23,224 nucleotides of DNA from CAYJMQ01 sp964371555 (GCA_964371555.1 CAYJMQ010000033.1:1-23224), one strand, 5' to 3'; counted from the stretch's first letter, positions 7,602 through 15,347 are shown. Numbers and translations are program-made. Notes: generated by a model from the letters alone, not told the origin.

Positions 7602-8611
7602 TGATTCCGATGAAGGCGCTTGTGACTGGCGGAGGCGGATTTCTGGGGCGCTATATTGTGGAACAGCTGATCGACCGCGGCGATTCTGTTCGCGTACTCG
7701 CCCGCGGCTCATACCCGGAACTTCGCGCGATCGGCGTTCATCTGGTTCAGGGGGATATTGAGATAAAAGACAACGTCCTGGATGCTTGCCGCGGCGTCGA
7801 TATTGTTTTTCATACCGCGGCAAAAGTCGGGGTTTTTGGAAGATATAACGATTTTTACAAAAGCAACGTGCTTGGCACGCGAAACATCATTGAAAGCTGT
7901 CTTGCGCTTGGAATCCAAAAACTTATCTTTACAAGCTCATCGAGCGTCGCCTACGGCGGAGAAGATCAGATCAATGTCGATGAGACAATTCCTTATCCCA
8001 AAAAATATCTCTCCCCCTATTCAGAGACAAAGGCGATTGCGGAGAAATTGGTTCTTGGCGCAAATGGCAAGAACCTCTGCACGGCTTCAATACGCCCCCA
8101 TCTTATTTTCGGACCGAGAGATAAATACATCATTCCCGCGATCCTGGAAAAAGCGAAAAAAGGGTATCTGCGAATCATGGGCGATGGTAAAAACATGACC
8201 GATATCAGCTATGTTGAAAACTGCGCGGAGGCGCACCTGATGGCGGCTGATCATCTCAAAAATGGATCTCCCGTCTGCGGTCAGGCCTATTACATTACGC
8301 AGGGAAAGCCGGTCGTTCTGTGGGAGTGGGTGAATCGGATTTTAAGAGAGGCGGGAATGCCCCCGGTTCAGAAACGCATTTCCTCCAAAACAGCTTACGC
8401 GCTTGCGGCCGTTTTTGAAACAATGTATCGAATTTTTCAGATTCCATGGGAGCCTCCTTTATCGCGAGTCATTGTGCGGCAACTCGCAACGACGCATACC
8501 TATAATATTTCCAAGGCAAAAAGAGACTTCGGATATGTTCCAAAAATTTCGACCGAAGAGGGATTGGCAAAGACATTTCGGTATTTGAAAAACCTGCCAG
8601 GCGCTTTTTAA
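7601..8611 (+). CDS. oleD: OleD, NADPH-dependent 2-alkyl-3-ketoacid reductase (extended SDR)
   Basis: OleD reduces the OleA product to the 2-alkyl-3-hydroxyacid that OleC lactonises. The fold is an extended short-chain dehydrogenase: the nucleotide loop TGGGGFLGR near the N-terminus, the catalytic Ser region FTSSSSVAYGG, and Tyr-x3-Lys in PYSETKAIAEK. The pattern is close to 3-beta-hydroxysteroid dehydrogenase-like members, as is usual for OleD. AGGAG at 7591-7595 lies two bases before an ATG at 7598 and five before the ATG at 7601; the second gives the better spacing. It is the last gene of the ole unit, and its stop lies one base from the stop of the convergent acyl carrier protein gene. 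Confidence 0.92.
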   Translation: MIPMKALVTGGGGFLGRYIVEQLIDRGDSVRVLARGSYPELRAIGVHLVQGDIEIKDNVLDACRGVDIVFHTAAKVGVFGRYNDFYKSNVLGTRNIIESCLALGIQKLIFTSSSSVAYGGEDQINVDETIPYPKKYLSPYSETKAIAEKLVLGANGKNLCTASIRPHLIFGPRDKYIIPAILEKAKKGYLRIMGDGKNMTDISYVENCAEAHLMAADHLKNGSPVCGQAYYITQGKPVVLWEWVNRILREAGMPPVQKRISSKTAYALAAVFETMYRIFQIPWEPPLSRVIVRQLATTHTYNISKAKRDFGYVPKISTEEGLAKTFRYLKNLPGAF

Positions 8612-8612
8612 A

Positions 8613-8879
8613 TCAAAAATCGCCGGCCCGTTTCTCCAAAAAGTCGGTGAGAGATCCGATCTCGAGTCGTTTGTCCTTTTCCAGATCAAGCCATTCGGAT
8701 AGCGGGAGCGAATGACTGAACTCACGCTCGAGTTCTCCGGCGAGCGCGACGAGTCCCATCGAGTCAAAACCGAGATCCAAAGTCAACGAGGCATTCTCTC
8801 CAAGATCTTTTTTAGAGAGCTGTGTTCGGACCTTGAGAATCGCTTTCTCGAGACGCTTCTTTATTTTTTCTCTTTCCAC
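8613..8879 (-). CDS. Acyl carrier protein
   Basis: An 88-residue carrier protein. The phosphopantetheine attachment motif is LGFDSMGLVAL with Ser40, at the right distance from the N-terminus for a four-helix ACP. The helix-1 region is lysine-rich (EREKIKKRLEKAILKVR), and helices 2-4 show the usual acidic character (ELEREF, SEWLDLEKD). Its first 68 bases overlap the end of the fatty acyl-AMP ligase gene in another frame, which suggests coupled expression and that the ligase loads this carrier. It is not part of a fab cluster, so it is probably a dedicated, pathway-specific ACP and not the housekeeping AcpP. Its stop is one base from the oleD stop. Confidence 0.9.
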   Translation of the reverse strand: MEREKIKKRLEKAILKVRTQLSKKDLGENASLTLDLGFDSMGLVALAGELEREFSHSLPLSEWLDLEKDKRLEIGSLTDFLEKRAGDF

Positions 8880-10713
8880 GGCTTAACCTCTGAATAAACG
8901 AACCTATATAATAGAACATCATGCTCAAAAGCAAAGTCAAACGGAATTTAAAGTATCTAAAACGTTGGCCAAATGCTATTTTTTCTTTGAGTTTCCCGGC
9001 CATATAAAGCTGTTTGTATTTGGCCCTCTGGACTTTCCCACTGCTGGTTCTCTGAAAGGTTCCCCGTGGATAAATCCGAACCTCATCCGGCGAAAGACCG
9101 AGATCCCGAGTTACGATGCGGAAAATCTCTTTTGAAAGTATCTGCCGATGTTTTAATTGATTCGGCTTTGCTTCAGCAAGAATGACCACCTTTTCACTCC
9201 CCGATTTTTCATCATACATTCCAAACGCAAGAACAGCGCCTGAACGAATCCCTTCAACATGTTGTGCCGCTATCTCAACATCCTGCGGACAATAGTTTCT
9301 CCCTCCTTTGATGATCATATCTTTTTTTCGCCCGGTAATGTAGAGCTCGCCATCCGCCAAATATCCCAAATCACCGGTATATAGCCAACGATTGCGAATC
9401 ACTTTTCTTGTTTCGTGCTCTTTTTGGAAATAACCATCCATCACCGATGGCCCGCGCACGATGACCTCACCCATTTCACGCTCGTTTAGAATTTTTCCTT
9501 CGTCGCTCACAATCATCACTTCATTCCCCATCACCGGCTTCCCGCACGAAACAAAACAGACCCCTTCACTGGTTTTATTCGGGTCAATTGGAATCGCCTT
9601 TTTCTCTTTTTCAAACAGATCTCTCGCAATACAGTCATATTTCAAGCCCTGACCGGGACGTGTAAAAGTAATAGAGAGACAGTTCTCTGCCATTCCATAG
9701 CCCGGCACAACAGCCCCCGGGTTAAAGCCATACGCCTTGAAAGCCTCTTCAAATTTCTTCATCGTATCTATGGAAATAGGCTCCGCCCCGCTGAATGCGA
9801 CGCGCCAACTCGACAAATCAAGCCCCTTGATTTCTGCGGGCCGCACACGAGCGGCGGCCAGACTATACGCGGAGTTTGGCCCCGCAGACATCGTTGCCTT
9901 GTATTTTGAAATCGCCTCGAGCCATGACTTCGGATCAAAAAGAAATTTTTCAGGAGACATCAATACGAGTTTCATCCCGACATAAAGGGAATGCAGAAAA
10001 CCCCCAATAAGTCCCATATCGTGAAAGAGCGGCAGCCAGCTTACCGCGACATCTTTTGCGTTTGATTTTAAGCCATCCATGATCGAGAGAATCTGCGCGA
10101 TCATTTGATGATGTCGAATGACAACCCCTTTTGGAAGGCTGGTACTCCCCGACGTATATTGAATAAATGCAATATCCTCTGGAAACACTTTCAGCGGATC
10201 TGTCGAAAACTGGATATCTCTGGGAATTTTTTCGACCGTTGTGAGAATCGTGCCCAATTCTTTATGTCCGCGCGTGATCTCCTTAAAAAGAGCCGAATGG
10301 TGTTCTGTCGTTAAAATATATTTTGCCGCCGAATCCCGGCAAATATGGGCAAGCGTCTCGGCGGCACGATGAAAGCCATGAAGCAGGCGATCCCTGGCCA
10401 CAACAGGAACAGCAACCCCGCCGGCCCGAAGGGTCCCCAAAAAACTTGATAAAAATGATCTCGTGTTGGGCAGGGCAAGAATCACCCTCTCCCCTTTTTT
10501 AAGCCCCATTTTTTTGAGCCATTCCGCGTACCTTCGGGATTCTTCATCCAAATCCTTAAAAGTAATCTTTTGCTCCTTCCCCCCAAAATCAACGACATTG
10601 CAATATTCTTTCGATGGATAGCGCTGGCTCCAATATTCAAGAGCTTCGACGATCGATGAAAATAGAGGGAGATCCTCTTTTACCTCTACCTCTTTTAATT
10701 TTAGCGGTCTCAT
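8812..10713 (-). CDS. Fatty acyl-AMP ligase (FAAL-like) with C-terminal hydrophobic segment
   Basis: FAALs activate free fatty acids as acyl-adenylates and pass them to an acyl carrier protein. The 633 residues show TSGSTSLPKG (187-196), SWLPLFHDMGLIGG (225-238), GYGMAENC (338-345), TGDLGYLADGELYITGRKKDMII (446-468) and the C-domain lysine in TSSGKVQR (Lys560). The SWLPLFHDMG motif and the long insertion around 355-390 are typical of FAALs and less so of acyl-CoA ligases. After the catalytic domain comes a hydrophobic stretch (589-606) with basic flanks, which could dock the enzyme on the membrane. The tail after that is polar and encoded inside the overlap with the ACP gene. Partner and lipid product are inferred from neighbours. 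Confidence 0.9.
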   Translation of the reverse strand: MRPLKLKEVEVKEDLPLFSSIVEALEYWSQRYPSKEYCNVVDFGGKEQKITFKDLDEESRRYAEWLKKMGLKKGERVILALPNTRSFLSSFLGTLRAGGVAVPVVARDRLLHGFHRAAETLAHICRDSAAKYILTTEHHSALFKEITRGHKELGTILTTVEKIPRDIQFSTDPLKVFPEDIAFIQYTSGSTSLPKGVVIRHHQMIAQILSIMDGLKSNAKDVAVSWLPLFHDMGLIGGFLHSLYVGMKLVLMSPEKFLFDPKSWLEAISKYKATMSAGPNSAYSLAAARVRPAEIKGLDLSSWRVAFSGAEPISIDTMKKFEEAFKAYGFNPGAVVPGYGMAENCLSITFTRPGQGLKYDCIARDLFEKEKKAIPIDPNKTSEGVCFVSCGKPVMGNEVMIVSDEGKILNEREMGEVIVRGPSVMDGYFQKEHETRKVIRNRWLYTGDLGYLADGELYITGRKKDMIIKGGRNYCPQDVEIAAQHVEGIRSGAVLAFGMYDEKSGSEKVVILAEAKPNQLKHRQILSKEIFRIVTRDLGLSPDEVRIYPRGTFQRTSSGKVQRAKYKQLYMAGKLKEKIAFGQRFRYFKFRLTLLLSMMFYYIGSFIQRLSRGKRKNKEASRESDSQGPNTAL

Positions 10714-10773
10714 GATTCTCTCATTTGGGAAAGATTAAAAAATAATTAAAAAACCTCTCATCTCTCCGCTTTG

Positions 10774-10801
10774 ATTATAAGCCCCACCCTTTTAAAAGCA
10801 A
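10774..10801 (-). promoter_or_regulatory. Predicted promoter of the acyl-AMP ligase-ACP pair
   Basis: On the minus strand there is a -35-like TTGCTT (complement of 10796-10801), a 16-base spacer and a consensus -10 TATAAT (complement of 10774-10779). Transcription would start near 10767, leaving a leader of about 53 bases and a weak GAGAGA before the ATG at 10713. It is back to back with the lipoprotein gene. Confidence 0.55.
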
Positions 10802-10808
10802 TTGATTG

Positions 10809-10817
10809 TGATAAAAT
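10809..10817 (+). promoter_or_regulatory. Predicted extended -10 element of the lipoprotein gene
   Basis: TG-A-TAAAAT (TG at 10809-10810, -10 at 10812-10817) lies eight bases before the likely ATG at 10826. There is no clear -35 and no Shine-Dalgarno sequence. If used, it would give a leaderless or nearly leaderless message, as predicted for oleA. Confidence 0.4.
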
Positions 10818-10825
10818 GTAAACAT

Positions 10826-11923
10826 ATGCCATTTTTAAAATATATCATTATTTGTTTCGTCGTTGTTTCTACCCATTTTTCCTTTGGATGCAAACCCTCT
10901 GACGAGGGGCTCGAAGGGCCTTTACAAAGTTCGACCGGGCTCGACGGTTCTCCCCAGGCGCCCGCAGTCCAAGGACAGGCAGGACAGATTGTTGTAAGGA
11001 TAGACTCCCCAAGCGCCACCTTTGAAGTAAATCAATCGATCTTATTCACCACAGTCGTTTCAGGGCTCCAGGGAATCGCAAGATTTGAATGGACTATTGA
11101 CGGTGTAAAAATTCCAGATCCATCGCAAACAATTAATCAGATTTTTTCCGCTGTAGGCTCTCACACCATTAAAGTCAATCTCTTTGATAGTCAGAATCGC
11201 CTTTTGAGATCGGCAATACGAATTATCGATGTTGCGGCTTCAGCGCCGCCTGCCCCGCCACCGGCAGACCAGCCTGCGCCCGCGCCAGCACCCGCGCCAG
11301 CGCCGGCAGAGGTGGTCAAGAATCTCCCACTCTCATGTGATGCCCAAAAACTGAAATTGCTGACAGACCTTGTCAATCAAAAACTAGCCCAAAGCATGGT
11401 GGCATCAACACCAACACTCATCGCCCCAATCTGCAAATCTCCTCTCATTCAACAGGCAGGCGATACTTCGAATACTTTAACGGCAGCGGCAGAGGTTCGT
11501 CTCGCTTCTTCGGGCGGAGGGGAGATGTCTCTTACAAAAATAACGGCAGCGGGACTCGCCCTTCCCAATGGGATAATTGTCAATTGCTTTGGTTGTCTCA
11601 CCCCGCGCCAGACCGATACATCATGGGCGGTCCTCTATCGTGCCAAGATTGAGGTGGGGGGGACATCGGTGGAAATAAAAAACACCGGCACAGATCTCCC
11701 TTTCTTTACTCAGGATTCCCAAGCCCCCGATCGATACTTTATCGACACATCTGTCACAGGAGCGCTCAAAGGCGCGATCTTAAGCATTAAAGCAGTTATC
11801 ATAGAATTTACCACACTGGGTTTTGGTACTCCGAGCAACGCAAATCTTCCATTGGTCAAAAAGGGGGAACTCGGCGCCCAGACAGCTGAATTTATTATAT
11901 TCAGCGCCCCAATACCGTTTTAA
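10826..11923 (+). CDS. Putative lipoprotein with PKD/Ig-like domain and Pro-Ala linker
   Basis: A 365-residue exported protein. The N-terminal hydrophobic segment (3-20) ends in SFG-C22, a weak lipobox, so lipid attachment at Cys22 is likely but not certain. Residues about 54-136 form a PKD/Ig-like beta domain: strand IVVRIDSPSATFEVNQ, core FEWTIDGV, and SHTIKVNLFDSQN. A Pro/Ala linker (138-162) with PAPAPAPAPAP follows. The C-terminal domain (170-365) has four cysteines (171, 203, 254, 257) and is not recognised. An upstream in-frame TTG at 10802 lies within the promoter-like sequence, so ATG 10826 is preferred. The last 23 bases overlap the convergent phosphatase-family gene. The role is probably at the cell surface or outer membrane; no enzyme activity is evident. 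Confidence 0.75.
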   Translation: MPFLKYIIICFVVVSTHFSFGCKPSDEGLEGPLQSSTGLDGSPQAPAVQGQAGQIVVRIDSPSATFEVNQSILFTTVVSGLQGIARFEWTIDGVKIPDPSQTINQIFSAVGSHTIKVNLFDSQNRLLRSAIRIIDVAASAPPAPPPADQPAPAPAPAPAPAEVVKNLPLSCDAQKLKLLTDLVNQKLAQSMVASTPTLIAPICKSPLIQQAGDTSNTLTAAAEVRLASSGGGEMSLTKITAAGLALPNGIIVNCFGCLTPRQTDTSWAVLYRAKIEVGGTSVEIKNTGTDLPFFTQDSQAPDRYFIDTSVTGALKGAILSIKAVIIEFTTLGFGTPSNANLPLVKKGELGAQTAEFIIFSAPIPF

Positions 11924-13193
11924 ATGCTTCATTGCTCCTTAGGTAAAGCGGCATCTCTCTTTGGCTGCTTATAAATACTCCCGACGACTGATCCCGATCC
12001 AGCGAACCATGTGTCGACCGAATATTGACAACCCATCCTCCCGCCGCATGTCCCCAATAATAGTCCGGTTTTATGCTGACGAGAACATTCGCCGGGTTCC
12101 GAACAAGCGTCGTAAGACTCCTCTCTATTCTTTCGAGAGCATCAGGATAGAGATGATCTTTTGAAACATCGAACCACGCCTTCTGATCTGAAAATCCCTC
12201 TGAATCGATTTCGCCCTTTGCTTTGAGCCTTTCGACAAGCGGCAAATAAGCCAGAGGATCCCCCTCTAAAGAGGTGTAGCGATATCGCTCTCCCCTTTTT
12301 TCAATGACCCCCCGTTTGAACCTTTTTTGTCTTTCATAAGAATAAACAAATACGCTCCCATCTTCTTCATAAAATGAAAGATCAACCCCGTTGACCGCGG
12401 CGCTTACCCTGGCGGCATGATTTTCATTTTCTTCCATTGTATAAATCGTTGCGGCCCCCACGAGACCCATTGCGGGCAAAACCACACTGTCAGCCGAGCG
12501 AATCTTTTCCTCTATGTTAAATCCATGCCGCGCAAGCTGAAAACCAAGATCGATCCTTTTGGATTCTGTCAGCGAATGTCCATGATCCGAGACAATGATG
12601 ATTTCCAAATCTGGATAAAGTTTTTGAATTTCAGTTAATTTTTCGTCAAATTCTTTTAGAAATGGCTCTGTATGCAGCGGGTATTCACGATGAAAAAGGG
12701 CATCGGTGGCCCCCAGGTAGGCAATAAAGCGGGATGGCGTCATCCCGACATAAATACCCAAAAATTCTTCCAATTCTTTTCTTGAAATGACGGCGGGATC
12801 GAAATGCTCCCTCATATCAAAAAACCATAGTGATGATCTGAAATCGAATTTTTCGTATGAAAAATTCGGGACTTCCCACAGATAATATCCCAATACACCC
12901 CCCACAATCCGCTGTTCCCAGATATCGTAATAACTGTCCTGATACCCCTGTACATTCTCAATATTAAAAATGTCAGCTACCCCCACCGCTGAGAGCGATG
13001 GAAATGGGGCAATAAACCGCGACGGTCTTTTAAAAATCCTGAAATATCCCTGTTCGTATAACCTTGAGATTTCCGAATAAGGAAGACCATCGGCACAGAT
13101 GATCAGTTTTCTGTTTTCAGTCGCATGCGACTGAAAACAGAAAACAAATAAAAATAGATCAAAAAAAATAGCCGCCTGGAAAAGATTTTTCAT
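11901..13193 (-). CDS. Secreted alkaline-phosphatase-superfamily protein (phosphodiesterase/nucleotide pyrophosphatase-like)
   Basis: A 430-residue protein with a signal peptide (about 1-24, cut after SHA). Metal-site motifs of the alkaline phosphatase superfamily are visible: Asp35 in CADGLPYS, a candidate nucleophile Ser66 or Ser68 in PFPSLSAVG, Asp164 and His168 in YLGATDALFH, Asp203-His204 in VSDHGHS, and His396 in STHGSLDRD. This points to a periplasmic or outer-surface phosphohydrolase; the substrate is unknown. MKNLF at 13193 is chosen because longer in-frame starts would bury the signal peptide and run into the asnS promoter. Bases 13106-13145, covering the signal cleavage region, form a perfect palindrome. 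The gene is divergent from asnS and its 3' end overlaps the lipoprotein gene. Confidence 0.8.
   Translation of the reverse strand: MKNLFQAAIFFDLFLFVFCFQSHATENRKLIICADGLPYSEISRLYEQGYFRIFKRPSRFIAPFPSLSAVGVADIFNIENVQGYQDSYYDIWEQRIVGGVLGYYLWEVPNFSYEKFDFRSSLWFFDMREHFDPAVISRKELEEFLGIYVGMTPSRFIAYLGATDALFHREYPLHTEPFLKEFDEKLTEIQKLYPDLEIIIVSDHGHSLTESKRIDLGFQLARHGFNIEEKIRSADSVVLPAMGLVGAATIYTMEENENHAARVSAAVNGVDLSFYEEDGSVFVYSYERQKRFKRGVIEKRGERYRYTSLEGDPLAYLPLVERLKAKGEIDSEGFSDQKAWFDVSKDHLYPDALERIERSLTTLVRNPANVLVSIKPDYYWGHAAGGWVVNIRSTHGSLDRDQSSGVFISSQREMPLYLRSNEAFKTVLGR
13106..13145. repeat. Perfect 40-bp palindrome inside a coding region
   Basis: The left arm GTTTTCTGTTTTCAGTCGCA (13106-13125) is the exact reverse complement of 13126-13145, with no loop and no mismatch. 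The flanks (13105 a, 13146 a) do not extend it. It encodes residues 17-29 of the phosphatase-family protein, from the end of the signal peptide into the mature chain. Confidence 0.95.
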
Positions 13194-13232
13194 GACAATA
13201 CCAGATCCCTTTTCTTTACAGATGCAAGGTTG

Positions 13233-13274
13233 TTTATAGAGAGGCTTGTCATTTGTCAAACATTCCATTATGAA
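13233..13274. promoter_or_regulatory. Overlapping divergent promoters of asnS and the phosphatase-family gene
   Basis: Plus strand: TTGTCA (13246-13251), a 17-base spacer and TATGAA (13269-13274), six bases before the asnS ATG. Minus strand: TTGACA (complement of 13254-13259) and TATAAA (complement of 13233-13238) with a short 15-base spacer. The two -35 boxes are two bases apart and face each other, so the promoters would compete for polymerase. Confidence 0.5.
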
Positions 13275-13280
13275 CGGTAC

Positions 13281-14561
13281 ATGCAGATTTACATTGCAGA
13301 CATCGGAAAACACACGGGAGAAGATGTTACCCTCTGTGGCTGGGTTTATCAAAAAAGGTCGAGCGGGAAGATCCGATTCCTGGTTCTAAGGGACGGCACA
13401 GGAACCATTCAGTGTATTTTGAGTCATACGGAGGTCGACCCTCAAACATGGGAGGTCTTTGACCAGATGACCCAGGAGAGTTCCCTGAAAGTTTCTGGAA
13501 AAATATCAGAGCATCGCGGCAACTACGAACTTCAGGTAAAGCATCTTCATCCGCTTCAAATCGCCCAAAACTATCCGATTTCACCCAAAGAGCACGGCGT
13601 CGATTTTTTGATGGATCACAGACATCTGTGGCTTCGTTCCTCGCGTCAGCATGCGATTTTAAGAATACGCAATGAACTGATTCATGCCTGTCACGATTTT
13701 TTTAACGGCAAGGGATTTACTCAGCTCGACGCGCCGATCTTAACCCCTTCTGCCTGTGAGGGGACCACAACCCTTTTCGAAGTCCAATATTTCGACGATA
13801 AGGTGTATCTCACCCAGAGCGGCCAACTCTATATGGAGGCTGGCTGTTTCGCATTTGGGAAGGTCTACTGCTTTGGGCCGACATTTCGCGCGGAGAAATC
13901 GAAAACAAGAAGACATTTAACCGAGTTTTGGATGATTGAGCCCGAGGTTGCTTTTTTCGATCTCGAACAAGACATGGATCTGGCCTCTGAATTTATTGAG
14001 TATATTGTTCAGAGGGTTCTCACAAACAAAAAAAAGGAACTTGAAATTTTAGAAAGAAACACAAAAATCCTCGAGACAACAAAAACCCCCTTCCCTCGAA
14101 TTTCCTACGATGAAGCGGTTGAAATACTTAAAAAAGAGGGGATTGATTTCCAGTGGGGGGGCGATTTTGGGGGAACCGATGAAACAGTGCTCGCACAGAA
14201 GTTTCAAAAGCCTTTCTTTGTTCATCGTTTTCCATCCCAAATCAAGGCATTTTATATGAAACAAGATCAGGAAAATTCCAAACTTTCATTATCGATGGAT
14301 GTTCTGGCTCCCGAAGGATATGGAGAAATTATCGGAGGGGGACAGCGTGAAGAAAATATTGATGTCCTTCTTAAAAAAATGGACGAACACGGTTTAAATC
14401 CGGACGATTTCAAATGGTATCTCGATCTCAGAAAATACGGCGCCGTCCCGCATGCGGGATTTGGAATGGGGATTGAGAGAATGCTGCTCTGGATCTGCGG
14501 GCTGGATCATGTGCGCGAAACGATTCCGTTTCCGCGAATGTTGTATCGAATTACTCCTTAA
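13281..14561 (+). CDS. asnS: Asparagine--tRNA ligase
   Basis: A class II aminoacyl-tRNA synthetase that charges tRNA-Asn. The 426 residues begin with an OB-fold anticodon-binding domain (about 1-105, CGWVYQKRSSGKIRFLVLRDG). The catalytic core follows: HRHLWLRS, SGQLYMEAGCFAFGKVYCFGP, motif 2 TFRAEKSKTRRHLTEFWMIEPE, and motif 3 GFGMGIERMLLWICGL with the closing HVRETIPFPRMLYRI. These last segments separate AsnRS from AspRS. ATG 13281 is chosen because the OB fold starts there; upstream in-frame codons overlap the promoter. No Shine-Dalgarno sequence precedes it and the -10 box is six bases away, so the message may be leaderless. It converges on rsmI with a 24-base gap and no obvious terminator. 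Confidence 0.95.
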   Translation: MQIYIADIGKHTGEDVTLCGWVYQKRSSGKIRFLVLRDGTGTIQCILSHTEVDPQTWEVFDQMTQESSLKVSGKISEHRGNYELQVKHLHPLQIAQNYPISPKEHGVDFLMDHRHLWLRSSRQHAILRIRNELIHACHDFFNGKGFTQLDAPILTPSACEGTTTLFEVQYFDDKVYLTQSGQLYMEAGCFAFGKVYCFGPTFRAEKSKTRRHLTEFWMIEPEVAFFDLEQDMDLASEFIEYIVQRVLTNKKKELEILERNTKILETTKTPFPRISYDEAVEILKKEGIDFQWGGDFGGTDETVLAQKFQKPFFVHRFPSQIKAFYMKQDQENSKLSLSMDVLAPEGYGEIIGGGQREENIDVLLKKMDEHGLNPDDFKWYLDLRKYGAVPHAGFGMGIERMLLWICGLDHVRETIPFPRMLYRITP

Positions 14562-14585
14562 TATCTTAAGAAAAGAAATCTGCCC

Positions 14586-15266
14586 CTAGCGTTTTTGGGA
14601 GATAATAATCGTCACTTCGCCAAGAATTTTCTTATCTTTTAATTCGGTTATCATGGCCAAATATTTCCCGCGCAGAATCTCCTCATGCGGTTTTGTCAAT
14701 TCCCGACAAATGGCGAGATGCGCATTTTGAAAAATCGGCTCTATATTTTTTAGCGTCTTAATCACCCGATACGGCGACTCAAAAAAAACAATCGTCAGGT
14801 CCAAATCCGAAAATTTCTCAAAAAATCGCCTCTGCTCCCCCTTTTTTCTCGGTGGAAAGCCGAGGGAAACAAATTTATCGGTCGGAAGCCCTGAAGCGAC
14901 AAGGGCTGCCATCACAGAAGTTGCGCCGGGAAGGGGGACCACATGTATCCCCTCGTCAATCGCGGCTCTTGTCATGAGATACCCCGGATCTGAAATTAAC
15001 GGGGTTCCCCTCGCAGAAACAATGCCGACATCCTCCCCGGACTTTAGCAATTCAATCAATTTCGAAATCTGCGCTCTTTCATTATGTTCAAAGAGGGGAA
15101 CAAGCGTCTTATTCAACGGAATATCAAGTTCTCGCAAAAGCCGACTAAAATCACGCGTATCCTCACAGGCAAAAACATTTAGTTTTTCAAGATGATGTTT
15201 TGCTCTTAAAGAAACATCTAAAATATTTCCTATGGGAATCGAAATCAAATAAAGTGTTCCAGGCAT
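14586..15266 (-). CDS. rsmI: RsmI, 16S rRNA (cytidine-1402-2'-O)-methyltransferase, short form
   Basis: This SAM-dependent tetrapyrrole-methylase-fold enzyme 2'-O-methylates C1402 in the ribosomal P site. Visible motifs are LYLISIPIGNILDVSLRA at the N-terminus, ACEDTRDFSRLL, GTPLISDPGY, PLPGATSVMAALVASGLP, the FESPYRVIKTL segment, CRELTKPHEE, and a final GEVTIIIS strand. At 226 residues it stops where the catalytic domain ends and lacks the C-terminal helical domain of the ~286-residue E. coli enzyme. The usual SDAGTP reads SARGTP here. AAGGA seven to eight bases upstream supports the ATG at 15266. It is divergent from the STAS gene across a region with a dyad and hairpins. Confidence 0.9.
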   Translation of the reverse strand: MPGTLYLISIPIGNILDVSLRAKHHLEKLNVFACEDTRDFSRLLRELDIPLNKTLVPLFEHNERAQISKLIELLKSGEDVGIVSARGTPLISDPGYLMTRAAIDEGIHVVPLPGATSVMAALVASGLPTDKFVSLGFPPRKKGEQRRFFEKFSDLDLTIVFFESPYRVIKTLKNIEPIFQNAHLAICRELTKPHEEILRGKYLAMITELKDKKILGEVTIIISQKR

Positions 15267-15303
15267 ATAAAAATCCTTCTATGGGAAGGGGGCGCTGTGT
15301 TAT

Positions 15304-15333
15304 ATTATGACAACTAGGTGTTGTCATTTGCAA
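15304..15333 (-). promoter_or_regulatory. Predicted rsmI promoter with an operator-like dyad in its spacer
   Basis: Minus strand: -35 TTGCAA (15328-15333, itself palindromic), an 18-base spacer and -10 CATAAT (complement of 15304-15309). The spacer is almost entirely an inverted repeat, ATGACAAC-TAGGT-GTTGTCAT (15307-15327), with eight-base arms and a five-base centre. That geometry suits a dimeric repressor site. Confidence 0.5.
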
Positions 15334-15347
15334 ATTGTGGGCAGGTT

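Noticed and set aside
11191..11376. Minus-strand frame rich in Gly and Ala opposite the lipoprotein gene.
   Set aside because: It is the antisense of the Pro-Ala linker repeats and has no independent support.
14562..14585. Bidirectional terminator between convergent asnS and rsmI.
   Set aside because: Only 24 bases, with no stable stem followed by a T tract on either strand.
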